DNA of 64,000 nucleotides from Phymorhynchus buccinoides (Eukaryota; Mollusca; Gastropoda; Neogastropoda; Raphitomidae): NCBI GenBank assembly GCA_017654935.2, contig CM065712.1, positions 27,920,875 to 27,984,874 of the forward strand, read 5' to 3'. Shown piece by piece: positions 11,051 to 21,017 of this stretch (position 1 is its first letter; each line of letters starts with the position of its first letter). The notes under the pieces were generated by a model. It saw only the letters and a program-made list of their open reading frames with translations, ran no database searches and was not told where the DNA came from. The position numbers and the translations under genes were made by a program.

Positions 11051-12408
11051 GGGTCTCGTTTCGCCGCGGTTTGTGAAAAGGTGAAGCGGCGCATATTGCG
11101 CGCGTTTATAAATCGATTCGCTTCCAGTTTGGCACACAAATAGTCACTGTCCCCGGTCATCTACCTTCCAAATGTGAAGGCAATCGGTCCAGAAATACCG
11201 GAGATACGGGCGCCGAGAGGCCGGCAGATACGCGTTTCGCGCATTTGCCAAAACCGCGCAAATGACACAGCCGCCTTGGTTGCTGTTGCCATCGCCACGT
11301 TAGGGCTGATAGAAAATTTGAAGCGATTCGGTCGAAAAACGGCAGAGTTATAAGGCCCGTTCTGTATTTCACACTGACGGATGGCCGGACAGTTGCCTTT
11401 TAATATAATGATGATGATCCTCTTTTGCTAGCTACACTGAATAAACCACCCACTCCACCCCGATGCCCCATCTCTCATTATCGAACACAAGCACACTAAA
11501 AGATAAACTGCTCAAGTAACACCAGATGTAAGTAAGCTCAAGCAACAAAGATTCACTGCTCAAGTAACACCAATGTAAACGTGTCGTGTACATTTTGTGA
11601 ACAGCTAAAAACAATATTTTTAAAAATATTGATGGCGCTTCGTGCTTTTCAGCCGTATGAGCGCCTTGTTCCTGAGTGGTTCTCAACCAGCGAGTGTATG
11701 GTGACAAGGTATCAAACCAATTGTAAAAGGTAGGTACAGCCATCCAACCGTCAACATTCTATGACACATCAGTGTTCCCGTCAACATTCCATATAATTTT
11801 GTCCATTGAATGTACACATTCTACAATTTCGCTGTAGAAAGTATACATTCTGTGTTTCATTTTCATAGAATTTCATACATTCTATGAAAACCAGTCGTAG
11901 AATGTATATGTCGTGCCGAATCTGTGAAATTGCCCATTCCGCGGAATCGGCAGTAATTTTGCCTATTCCGCGTAACCGGCAAATCGTTGCCTATTTCACG
12001 TATTGAGCAACGATTTGCCTAATCTGTGTAAAGGGTATTTTTTCTTGATTTTATCTCATCATAGACTGTATGCATTCTACGCGGGTCAACTTTCCATACA
12101 ACATATACATGGAGTCATTGTATTCTTGTGACCTTTCATTCTTCCTTTGATGTTAATTTGCTTGGTAAAAGTGGAAAAATAGCACCATACCGATACCTGT
12201 GAGCATAATGTCTTTCTTTTTTCCTCAATCACACCACTTGTAACACTGAATTATATGACAAGTTGGGGGGTAAATTTTGGAGGGGGTAACTACTGCTTTA
12301 CTATAAACAGTCTATGCAGTGTGCTTCTGCAATGATTCGCCTACATAATAAACACATGATTGCTCATAAACGTTTCAAAACGTATGTGAGGTGTTTTGTT
12401 GTTTGTGT
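11051..12408. other. Unassigned AT-rich stretch in the duplicated block
   Basis: No gene seen. It holds short palindromic pieces built on GAATGTACACATTC and TAGAATGTATA, and the 13-bp hairpin. The right-block equivalent is about 30091-31380. Confidence 0.5.
11978..12019. other. 13-bp perfect hairpin
   Basis: GGCAAATCGTTGC (11978-11990) and GCAACGATTTGCC (12007-12019) around a 16-base loop. The right-block copy has a change in the left arm, so pairing is not strictly kept. Confidence 0.6.
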
Positions 12409-12978
12409 GGTTTTGTTTGTGGCTCAAGCCACAAACCTATAAACTCACTTTGTCGGTCTGTCTGTCGGTCGGTCGGTCCAAAATTGTCGCACATTATTGA
12501 CAAAATTGTCGCACATATTGACAAAATTGTCGCACATATTGTAAAAGAGAAAAAAATTACTTGGGCATAAAGTAACATTTCAGTTGTCATATCTACATTC
12601 CTTAGGTAATGAAATAATTGTATGCTGAACAGAGCACATGAATCTTCATTTTAAAGCGTACAAAATAATAAACATACGTAATACAGACACTGCAACAGAC
12701 ACGACGAGTGTGCGGTGCTTCTTTCGATGAGTAAAAGTAGGATAAATAGTTTTAAATGTTTTCCAAAAGATATAAAAAGTTACGAAATGGTGCAGAGATA
12801 ACATTCTGGTTTACAGAATAAAATTATTGAAAAGCCCAGGGGAGGCGACTCAGTGTATGTAATGATTGGAGTGGTAAAAATAGACCGCACTTCAAATCGC
12901 GAGGCTGCTCTTTAAAATTATGTTTCGTTTTCAATTGTTGCACGCCACAAACGATTGCGAATCCGCGCTTGGTTTTTT
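12409..12978 (+). repeat. Hairpin-ended dispersed repeat (family H)
   Basis: An uninterrupted member of about 570 bp: palindromic head, three GTCGCACATATTG-like repeats, and tail CGCGCTTGGTTTTTTT. No ORF. The hairpin end is reminiscent of Helitron-type termini, but no CTRR end was confirmed. Confidence 0.8.
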
Positions 12979-13171
12979 TGGTATTACTATGTTTGCTCCT
13001 GAAAATAATAAAAAAGAAGAAAATGAAAATGTTGTAGGAAGTGACATCTTGAAACGTGACACTTGCTTACACAGAATGTTGATGTTTGTAGGAAAAGGGA
13101 CAGCATGCACGTGAAAAAAAGAATGGAGGGGGAAAATAAGGAGAGTGACAAAGTAATGATGGTAAAGACAC

Positions 13172-13206
<35 letters not shown>

Positions 13207-13783
13207 GGGGTGAGAAGAGAGAGAGAGGGGGAGAGAGATGAGAGAGAGAGAGAGGGACAGAGAGATTCGGAACTGAGGACCGGGACGAAAGAAGAGAGGA
13301 GAGTAGAGTGAGATGAATTTGGGAGAATCCTGTACGAAGAGAGCCAGGAGGGGCCCCCCCCCCACACGCACCCACCCCCGGCCCCCCGGGCAGCGATCAA
13401 CCCCCGAGACCCGATCGAGCGCAGGGTAGTGAGCGAGAAGAGAGAGAGTTAAGTCCCGAGCACCCCCCGCCCCCCGCCACGCCGCACCGACGCCCCCACC
13501 GCCCCCCACTGCCAGCCAGGCGATGAAGATGAGAGAGACGTACACCCGACGAGAGTTTAAGGTGAGATGATGAGATCGAGTGAATATAGTTGACTGTGTA
13601 CGCACAGTGATGTACCGAAGAGCTGATGACATGAGTAGTTCAAGAGAGCTAGTTCATGGATTTTGCGAAGAGAGTAGAGGTAGTAATTAGATTTTCGTAT
13701 ATTGATGGAGGAGGTGGTATGCAGCTAGCTTGATTTTTGTTTTGATTGAAGAGAGGAGCGGAGGCAGAGATCCCCGTTCGAAC

Positions 13784-14283
13784 NNNNNNNNNNNNNNNNN
13801 NNNNNNNNNNNNNNNNNNNNNNNNNNNNNNNNNNNNNNNNNNNNNNNNNNNNNNNNNNNNNNNNNNNNNNNNNNNNNNNNNNNNNNNNNNNNNNNNNNNN
13901 NNNNNNNNNNNNNNNNNNNNNNNNNNNNNNNNNNNNNNNNNNNNNNNNNNNNNNNNNNNNNNNNNNNNNNNNNNNNNNNNNNNNNNNNNNNNNNNNNNNN
14001 NNNNNNNNNNNNNNNNNNNNNNNNNNNNNNNNNNNNNNNNNNNNNNNNNNNNNNNNNNNNNNNNNNNNNNNNNNNNNNNNNNNNNNNNNNNNNNNNNNNN
14101 NNNNNNNNNNNNNNNNNNNNNNNNNNNNNNNNNNNNNNNNNNNNNNNNNNNNNNNNNNNNNNNNNNNNNNNNNNNNNNNNNNNNNNNNNNNNNNNNNNNN
14201 NNNNNNNNNNNNNNNNNNNNNNNNNNNNNNNNNNNNNNNNNNNNNNNNNNNNNNNNNNNNNNNNNNNNNNNNNNNNNNNNNNN
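13784..14283. other. Assembly gap, 500 N
   Basis: Exactly 500 unknown bases, a conventional scaffold-gap length, so the true distance is unknown. The left contig ends in low-complexity and odd G/C-rich sequence (13250-13783). Confidence 0.99.
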
Positions 14284-14361
14284 TTCTGTCGTCATCTTCT
14301 CTCTGATGATGCCACCAAAACTCTTATCTCTGCCTTTGCCAGTGCAGTTGAACATGTCAAC

Positions 14362-15700
14362 GTGAATGAAAATAACCTCAGATCAGATCTCCAGTTTCCG
14401 AAAAGAGCAAGGAATATAAAATCTTTGACAACAATAGCCACTTATACTTCAGATCTTCAAAGGAGATCAGGACTGGAAAGTAAAGATGTGTCTACACGTT
14501 CGATTACATCTCCTATTCCTCCACGGGAACTTCACAGAGCAGACTTTGACCTTTCAAAGGACGATAAGAAAAAACGGGGGGTGGCACATCTTGACCTTTA
14601 CCAAAAGAGTAATAATCCTCATCTACTGGCTTTTTCTTTTCGTTCTCATGTTCATTCAAGTTATCCCAATCATTTAACCCTTTCACCGCCAGCCATATTT
14701 TATTTCAACCAAAATATGTCCATTAAATTTACCTGGGTAGACAACAAAATCCATCTGCAGTATTGGGGATTCTTCTGTGACATATATAAATTAAGGTCTA
14801 TCCTAACTTCCCAAAACAAAGACAACAGGGTCTTTTTGGATAATAGACCCCAATTTGATGCATTTTTAGTGACATAGGTGTTAAATCACTGTGGTGCTAA
14901 AAATGCGACTTTGGCGGTGAAAGGGTTAAAGGAATATACTGATGGCTCTCTCTGATTGACAATAATGTGGCCGGTGCTGGATTTGTTATTCCTGGACTAA
15001 GGAAAGAAAAATCATTTCTCCAAGGTCATTCTATTTTCACGGCAGAGTTGGTAGCCATTCTTGTGGATCTGCGATATATTGTTAGCCTCCCTATGATTAT
15101 GTTTCAAATTCATTTTTGTTTTGACTCTAAATCTGTCTTACATACACTAAAAATCCATAACGTTTAGAGACATATCTGATTTAATAATCGCAATTAATCA
15201 CCTTATTCATTTTCTCATTCAAAAGGGTTCTAGTGTAACCTTTCCTTGGGTTCCATCACATTGTGGTATTTATGGAAATGAATGGGCAGACAGAGTAGCC
15301 AGAAGAGGTGCACGACATATAACTGGCTGAGAAAAGATTGATATTCCTTTATCTGTAAAGGAATGTTATAGTCTTTTAGACAAAGACACCAAAACTCGTG
15401 TGGGCTGTAATGTAAATTCACATACCTCTTGCAAGGTTTCTTCTTTAAATCATTTTCCAAAAGAAAATTTAGTTTATTTTTCAGACTTAAATATAATTCT
15501 TTGAAATGTAAACATGTTGATACTGCAAGATGTATATGTGCGGAGATACATTCAACATTCCATATACTGTTTCATTGTCCCCCTTATGAGGCAGTACCTA
15601 CCCAGTTTCCAATTACATGAAAATCCTTCAATCGATGATTTTAAAAGTCTAATGTCAAATCACTTATTTTTGTCCAATGTATCAAAACATGTATTTTGAT
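14362..15700 (+). pseudogene. LINE relic with RNase H domain, split by a MITE
   Basis: 14362-14660 encodes a linker (SGLESKDVSTRSITSPIPP, then HRADFDLSKDDKKK). After the MITE comes EYTDGS (first RNase H aspartate, about 14935), then AGAGFVIPGL, ELVAILV (glutamate), DSKSVLHTL (aspartate) and WVPSHCGIYGNEWADRVARR (about 15240-15310), the hallmark RNase H C-terminal motif. A finger-like CICAEIHSTFHILFHCPP ends the product. Several stops and shifts disable it. An RNase H domain points to an I/Jockey-type LINE clade. Confidence 0.82.
14678..14925 (+). mobile_element. piggyBac-like MITE, TTAA-flanked
   Basis: A 248-bp non-coding element. The terminal inverted repeats are CCCTTTCACCGCCA and its complement, and TTAA is duplicated at 14674-14677 and 14926-14929. 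Family knowledge: TTAA target sites and CCC-starting ends are typical of piggyBac elements. It interrupts the reading frame of the LINE relic just before its RNase H domain. Confidence 0.85.
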
Positions 15701-15876
15701 AGTTTCCCTTTAGTGCGTTATTATGACATTTTTATGTTTGTTTTTAAACAGGGTTAGATTTGGTTGTTCCTGTTCATGTTTTTAATTAATTAATAAAATA
15801 ACATCAGTGTAATGTTATTATCAATCATTCACAATATATATCATAGTCGTCTACAAACACGTTAATTTCAACAAAA

Positions 15877-16124
15877 CAAGCACAACACACACACACACCA
15901 CACACACAACACACACACACACAACACACACACACACACAACACGCGCGCGCGCGCGCGCAAGCGGATACAAACGCATGCTCGGTCGAACACACACACAC
16001 TGCACACACACACACACACACACACACCCACCCACACACAAACACACACACACACACACACACACACCACACACACACACACACGCACTCAAGCATGCAC
16101 AAACGCATGCACGCACACACACGC
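15877..16124. repeat. (AC)n tract just downstream of the peptide gene stop
   Basis: (AC)n with (GC)n and CATGCA-type interruptions. On the gene strand it is a (GT)n 3' flank. An ATTAAA, a possible polyadenylation signal on the minus strand, lies beyond it near 15780. Confidence 0.9.
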
Positions 16125-16357
16125 TCACACAACATACTGGCAGATGCCTCCCGGAAACCAGTTGCATTTCTTTGGATAGCTGCAGCACTTGTATTCGTCA
16201 TTGACAGAATCCGAAGTGCAGCCCGACCTGAATATAAAACAAAGTATTGAAGTACGTTACTCCTCAAAATACCAAGTACATATTTTGGATTGATGTAAAA
16301 ACATTGGATAGACCAAGGAGGCACCGATAGAGAGAGAGAGAGCGAGAGAGAGATTAG

Positions 16358-16424
<67 letters not shown>

Positions 16425-16433
16425 GAGAGGGAG

Positions 16434-16485
<52 letters not shown>

Positions 16486-16827
16486 AAGGAGGGAGGGGAG
16501 AGAGAGAGAGAGAGAGAGATAAGAGTAAGAGAGAGAGAGAGAGCAGAGAGAGAGAGAGAGAGAGAGGGTGGTGGGAGAGAGGAGAGAGAGAGAGAAAGAG
16601 AGAGAAGGAGGAGAGGGAGAGAGAGAGAGAGAGAGAGAAGGAGGGAGGGAGAGAAGAGAGAGAGAGAGGGAGAAGAGAGAGTGTGAAGAGTAAGAGAGAG
16701 AGAGAGAGAGGGGAGAGAGAGAGAGAGAGAGAGGAGGAAGGGAGGGAGAGAGATGGGGGAGAGAGAGAGGGGGGGAGGGAGGGGGGAGAGAGAGAGAGAG
16801 AGACAGGGAGGAGGAGAGGAGAGAGAT

Positions 16828-16865
<38 letters not shown>

Positions 16866-17507
16866 TCGAGAGAGAGAGATCGAGAGAGAGAGTAAAGACA
16901 GAGACACAGAGAGATGATTGAAAATCTGTTTAACGTCCTCCGGTCTGGAACAGACGCATATGGGACACTATTAGATATAAAGATGGTGGGAACGATCCTG
17001 GCGGCAATGCCCGGAGTCAGTGCAACACCAGGAAAGTCCCGAATATGTAACAGTACAGATGTGTAACGCAAGAACACTGAGAGAGAGAGAACTCACCCCC
17101 TCTTTTCAACGGGTTGGATTTCCTCGCCCTTTTCCTCCAGTGTAGCCAGGCCTGCCAACAGAGACACGTAAGCCAGTCAGTCATTTCCGACCATGACTGC
17201 CCCACAACAACATGATCACTGGAAGGGTTAGACAAGAAGAACACTTCATAAAAATGATTGACATTCCAGGTGAAGGAAATTTGACACAACAAAATGAAGG
17301 GTTAGATCAGAAGAAAACTTCATAATGTTGATTGACATTCCAGGTGAAGGAATGTTTACACAACAAAATGATTACTGGAAAGGTTAGATAAGAAGAAAAC
17401 TTCATAATCCTGATGGACATTCCAGGTGAAGGAATGTTTACACAACAAAATGATTACTGGAAAGGTTAGACAAGAAGAAAACTTCATAATCCTGATGGAC
17501 ATTTCAG

Positions 17508-17587
<80 letters not shown>

Positions 17588-17718
17588 ACCGAACAACTAT
17601 CATACAATAGACTCGCTTCGTCAACACGAGTGAGCCCAAAACACAACGCGACGTGACCCTACATACCCACACAGACACCCCAGCAGACCAGGAAGACCAG
17701 GGACATGTAGGCACGCAT
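16125..17718 (-). CDS. Putative three-exon secreted cysteine-rich peptide precursor (conopeptide/neuropeptide-like layout)
   Basis: Seen: exon 1 is 17667-17718. It starts at the only ATG after an in-frame upstream TGA, encodes a hydrophobic signal-like segment of about 17 residues, and ends at a strong donor (G|GTATGT) in phase 1. Exon 2 is 17097-17151, with a pyrimidine-rich acceptor ending GGCAG and a G|GTGAGT donor. It encodes a Glu/Lys-rich pro-region ending in a dibasic Lys-Arg, phase 2. Exon 3 is 16125-16227, with acceptor TATATTCAG and stop TGA. It encodes about 33 residues with cysteine spacing C-x10-CC-x5-C-x7-C. Both junctions keep frame, and the precursor is about 69 residues. Family knowledge: signal, pro, Lys-Arg, Cys-rich mature peptide is the plan of conopeptides, other gastropod venom peptides and many neuropeptides. 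Odd: five cysteines, so one could be unpaired or join two chains. Introns are 515 and 869 bp and filled with repeats. I do not recognise the superfamily, and a toxin function is not shown. Confidence 0.62.
16325..16916. repeat. Long imperfect (GA)n tract in intron 2 of the peptide gene
   Basis: About 590 bp of AG-rich simple sequence. Confidence 0.95.
16930..17068 (+). repeat. Single-copy dispersed form of the minisatellite family (in intron 2 of the peptide gene)
   Basis: Starts TTAACGTCCTCCGGTCTGG, contains one core unit (AAGATGGTGGGAACGATCCTGG) and ends with CACCAGGAAAGTCCCG and ATACAGATG-like sequence. The same borders occur at 5133-5265, and the right border ends the arrays at about 3000 and 22000. 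CCTCCGG near the start and CCGGAG later form an inverted repeat. Confidence 0.75.
17205..17508. repeat. 82-bp minisatellite, four copies, in intron 1 of the peptide gene
   Basis: CAACAAAATG starts units at about 17205, 17287, 17361 and 17443 (82, 74 and 82 bp). Each carries AACTTCATAATCCTGATGG-like and ACATTCCAGGTGAAGGAA-like sequence. The last unit runs into (CA)n at about 17510-17587. Confidence 0.88.
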
Positions 17719-17878
17719 TCTGCCAACCCACACCAGTGTTCCTCTAGCTCTGGAACGTTGTCAGGAGGCTGCTGCTGCTGCTACTACCGCACGTGGCACG
17801 AGTCTGTGGTTCTTTCTTTCGCACTGAAGCACTGCAGGTTCGTGTGGATCGGTCTGGAATGAATGAAAATCTGATTAA

Positions 17879-17981
17879 CAGACACATCATGGGACAATAG
17901 TAGATATTATAAAGATGGTGGGAACGATCCTGGAGGCAATGCCCGGAGGCGGTCTGAAACAGACACATCATGGGATATTAG
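17879..17981. repeat. Minisatellite piece left of the LTR insertion
   Basis: One and a third units of the 81/84-bp repeat, cut by the LTR element after ATATTAG. The sequence resumes at 21018, showing that the element landed inside the array. Confidence 0.88.
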
Positions 17982-18553
17982 TGTAATGGGGTGGTAAGGG
18001 GGTAAAGGGATAAGTGCATAGGGATAAGGAAGGGAAGTTGATGAGGGATAAGGATTGGAGGGTGAAGATAGGCACACTCCGCACAGACCAGGAACATATA
18101 GAGGAAACCAGACAGTTGTTTAGTAACAACATTATGAAAGGATGGCTTTGATAAAATAGGTTTTATAAAGATAAGAGGTGACATAACTTGGCCGGTTAGA
18201 TTGCCAGTTTTAAGGATAAATCAGCCATTCAATGTTTTAATTAACAAACTAATAAAGTGATTGACATAACTACAATAAGATTTTATTATTGGAATGACAA
18301 TCAAATAGAAGAAAATGGCTAAATTATAAGTTTATTATTACTACTAGTTGGCCTGAGATTTGAGGGGAGGCCGTTGGAGATTTGAAAAACCGGGTCGCAT
18401 GATGCGATTTGAAAAGTGACATGTCTAAAAATAGATATGATGTCATATAGTGAGGCGCGCGCGACTTGGAAAAAGGGCCTAGGCACGCTTGTCGTATGCT
18501 AAAAATAGTATTGCGTGACAGGTAGGCCTTATGAAATACGGCACTCTGTCACA
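17982..18553 (-). repeat. 3' LTR, lying directly upstream of the peptide gene
   Basis: The LTR end is 264 bp from the ATG of the minus-strand peptide gene and has the same orientation. A TATAAAA box on the minus strand at 18161-18167 could start transcripts running out towards 17718. The box is visible; its activity is inference. Confidence 0.85.
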
Positions 18554-18761
18554 TCTCCCCCCGACAAGAAGAATCCATCGTCCGCGATGGACATTAAGAA
18601 AAGTATTTCTTGTGAAGGAAGCTTTCCAACAACAAGAAACTCTAAACTGGGTTAAAAAAAATATCTGTACTTACTACTTATGAAAAAAATTCCTTAGCAT
18701 TTTATACACACAACTGACTAAGTCTAAACACTAATGTCACTATTGAACAGTCTATAGATAG
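18554..18761 (-). other. Element 3' untranslated stretch with polypurine tract
   Basis: Lies between the ORF stop and the 3' LTR. Next to the LTR the minus strand reads CTTGTCGGGGGGAGA, the polypurine tract for plus-strand priming. The rest is A/T-rich and non-coding. Confidence 0.75.
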
Positions 18762-20342
18762 TTATTGGAGGACCACACGCTGGGACCGTCGAAGTGGCGG
18801 TGGTGCTGTCTGAGCCTGAAGACCAGAAGGTCCTGGTATGGCTGGAGCCGGAGGCACAATAACATTTTGTGGCCGCGGGAGCACCATATAGTCATTGTCT
18901 GACTCACTGTCTGACTCTCCCACACGTCTCAGCTGACGTGGCACCCTAACTTGGAAGGTGGGTGAGGGGGTAGCCTGAGCGTCAGTGTATTTAACGGGAA
19001 GCTGCTGTTGCTCGCCCCGCACAGCTGCAGTGGAAAACCCGGCATGATGAGCAGGCGTGGGGGTGTTGGCGGGGTGATGGACCCTACTGCACCGGTCGCA
19101 GTCAGCCAGGAACCGCTCCAGGTCCTGGTACATCCCCGGCCAGTAAACTAGAGGCCGGAGAGTCTCCTTGGCATGCTGGTGTCCCTGGTGACCGGTGTGG
19201 TGGTGCAGTGAGGAGAGGACGCGGGGCCGCAGCTTGTTGGGCAGCAGGAGCTGCTCACACGGCCCGCGTCGCGGATCCATCACCCGCCGGTGCAGAACAC
19301 CTTTCCGGCACACAAGGCGATCATGCTGCTTGACTAGCAGCTGCATCTGCCAGTCTTCGGTGGGAGCAGGTGCCGACGGCCAGGAGGCAACGAGAGGACC
19401 AATGGAGGGGTCCTCCCACTGCAGACGCCGGAGCTCCTTCGGCGTCAACTGGGGGATGATGGCGTCAGCAGGGTGCGATGTGGCCACAGCGTTGATCTGC
19501 GGCTGCGGTGATCCACCCTGCTGATGGCGGACAGTGGCTGGGGACTGAGACCTGTCCTCAGCCCGCGGAGAGCTACCGCCAGCCTTCCGCCGTCGTCGTC
19601 TGCGCCGCCGTTTGGAGTCTGGAGAGCCTGCCGCACATTGGCAGACCTGCAGTGGCGTCTCTGGTGTGTGCTGGAGCTGCTCCGATGATGGCGGTTGGCG
19701 CAGCTCCTGTCTCAGGGTGGCCACCTCAGCTGATAAGGCGGCCAGCTGAGACTGCACATGGTCGGCAGGGGCGGTGCTGTGCTGGGAGCGCACATAGTGG
19801 TCGTCAGCACCGCCTTCCCGCACACACCAGAGAGCTTCCTTGCGGGCCAACTCGAACGTGGTGTCTGGATGCCTGCGTATGTGGCGTCGGACCTCACACC
19901 GGAGGGACGCTGGCTGCAGGCCGCTGGCAAACACGTCACGCAGGATGTCCGCCGGGAGAAGGTTAGCCTTGGCTGTGTTGACCTTCTCCCAGAGGCACTG
20001 GAGGTCGCACGCATAGGCCCCGATGTCTTCGCCGTGACCCCGTCTCCTGGTGAAGAAGGCCGCGGCCAGACTCACCGCGTCGCGCTGCTCTCCCCAGCGT
20101 TCTTCGAGGATGGCGAAGATTTTCGCTGGGGAGTCCACCTCCGTCGCGCGCCGCCGGATGATCTGCTGGCGAGCCTGGCCTTGTAGGGCGGCGATCAGCC
20201 AGAGGGCAGCTGCTCTGTCATCCAGGGGCTGAAGGTGAAGCGCTAGCTTCGCCCCCTGGATGAAGTCGTCGACGGGTGTTGTGCTGCCCTCCTCACCGAA
20301 GAATTCCGGGAGACGGGGCATGTACACGTTGGGGTTAGCCAT
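18762..20342 (-). CDS. Retrotransposon Gag fused to an integrase zinc-finger remnant
   Basis: A 526-residue ORF inside the LTR element, starting at an ATG about 100 bp after the 5' LTR. Residues 1-190 look like a retrotransposon Gag: helical capsid-like region, short start MANPNVYMPRLPEFFGEEG, and a segment rich in Trp and Arg. About 195-225 is coiled-coil-like (QLAALSAEVATLRQELRQ). About 245-260 has an eight-arginine run that may bind RNA; there is no CCHC knuckle. About 370-430 is the HHCC zinc-binding domain of integrases (LHHHTGHQGH, VYWPGMYQDLERF, CDRCSRVH). The integrase DDE core is missing. The tail is Pro-rich and ends PPLRRSQRVV, like the C-terminus of gypsy Pol. The join between Gag and the finger is in frame, as after one large deletion. 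A minus-strand companion copy lies at 1-1343. Confidence 0.85.
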   Translation of the reverse strand: MANPNVYMPRLPEFFGEEGSTTPVDDFIQGAKLALHLQPLDDRAAALWLIAALQGQARQQIIRRRATEVDSPAKIFAILEERWGEQRDAVSLAAAFFTRRRGHGEDIGAYACDLQCLWEKVNTAKANLLPADILRDVFASGLQPASLRCEVRRHIRRHPDTTFELARKEALWCVREGGADDHYVRSQHSTAPADHVQSQLAALSAEVATLRQELRQPPSSEQLQHTPETPLQVCQCAAGSPDSKRRRRRRRRKAGGSSPRAEDRSQSPATVRHQQGGSPQPQINAVATSHPADAIIPQLTPKELRRLQWEDPSIGPLVASWPSAPAPTEDWQMQLLVKQHDRLVCRKGVLHRRVMDPRRGPCEQLLLPNKLRPRVLSSLHHHTGHQGHQHAKETLRPLVYWPGMYQDLERFLADCDRCSRVHHPANTPTPAHHAGFSTAAVRGEQQQLPVKYTDAQATPSPTFQVRVPRQLRRVGESDSESDNDYMVLPRPQNVIVPPAPAIPGPSGLQAQTAPPPLRRSQRVVLQ

Positions 20343-20444
20343 GGTGTCGACGTTGTGACGGGCGGAGGTAGATCTGCTGCACTGTCTTCCTAGCTAACTG
20401 TCTGAGTTTCCCCTTGTTCCTGAAATCCTGCTCGCAGCGCCAGT

Positions 20445-21017
20445 TGTAATGGGGTGGTAAGGGGGTAAAGGGATAAGTGCATAGGGATAAGGATAGGGAA
20501 GTTGATGAGGGATAAGGATTGGAGGGTGAAGATAGGCACACTCCGCACAGACCAGGAACATATAGAGGAAACCAGACAGTTGTTTAGTAACAACATTATG
20601 AAAGGATGGCTTTGATAAAATAGGTTTTATAAAGATAAGAGGTGACATAACTTGGCCGGTTAGATTGCCAGTTTTAAGGATAAATCAGCCATTCAATGTT
20701 TTAATTAACAAACTAATAAAGTGATTGACATAACTACAATAAGATTTTATTATTGGAATGACAATCAAATAGAAGAAAATGGCTAAATTATAAGTTTATT
20801 ATTACTACTAGTTGGCCTGAGATTTGAGGGGAGGCCGTTGGAGATTTGAAAAACCGGGTCGCATGATGCGATTTGAAAAGTGACATGTCTAAAAATAGAT
20901 ATGATGTCATATAGTGAGGCGCGCGCGACTTGGAAAAAGGGCCTAGGCACGCTTGTCGTATGCTAAAAATAGTATTGCGTGACAGGTAGGCCTTATGAAA
21001 TACGGCACTCTGTCACA
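20445..21017 (-). repeat. 5' LTR of the right Gag-element copy
   Basis: 573 bp, TG...CA ends. The tRNA-Ser-like primer-binding site is adjacent at about 20424-20443 and the TTAG target duplication follows at 21018-21021. Confidence 0.9.

Larger units (their letters stand above)
1..13140. repeat. Left copy of a 13-kb duplicated block
   Basis: Collinear with about 19000-32130: the Gag element, minisatellite, MITEs, LINE relics and family H copies all match in order and orientation. They differ by scattered substitutions and indels. Similarity is lost in the (GA)n tract near 13160. Confidence 0.95.
17982..21017 (-). mobile_element. Full-length Ty3/gypsy-like LTR retrotransposon, internally deleted
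   Basis: The LTRs are 17982-18553 (572 bp) and 20445-21017 (573 bp), TG...CA ended and apparently identical except for one base-pair indel, so the insertion is young. Flanking 4-bp target duplications TTAG lie at 17978-17981 and 21018-21021; the host target is the middle of a minisatellite unit. Minus orientation: next to the 5' LTR is a primer-binding site, TGGCGCTGCGAGCAGGATT, that fits the 3' end of a tRNA-Ser. Before the 3' LTR is a polypurine tract (CGGGGGGAGA, about 18554-18565). The only ORF is the gag/IN-finger fusion. No protease, reverse transcriptase, RNase H or integrase core is present, so the element must move in trans. Confidence 0.92.
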
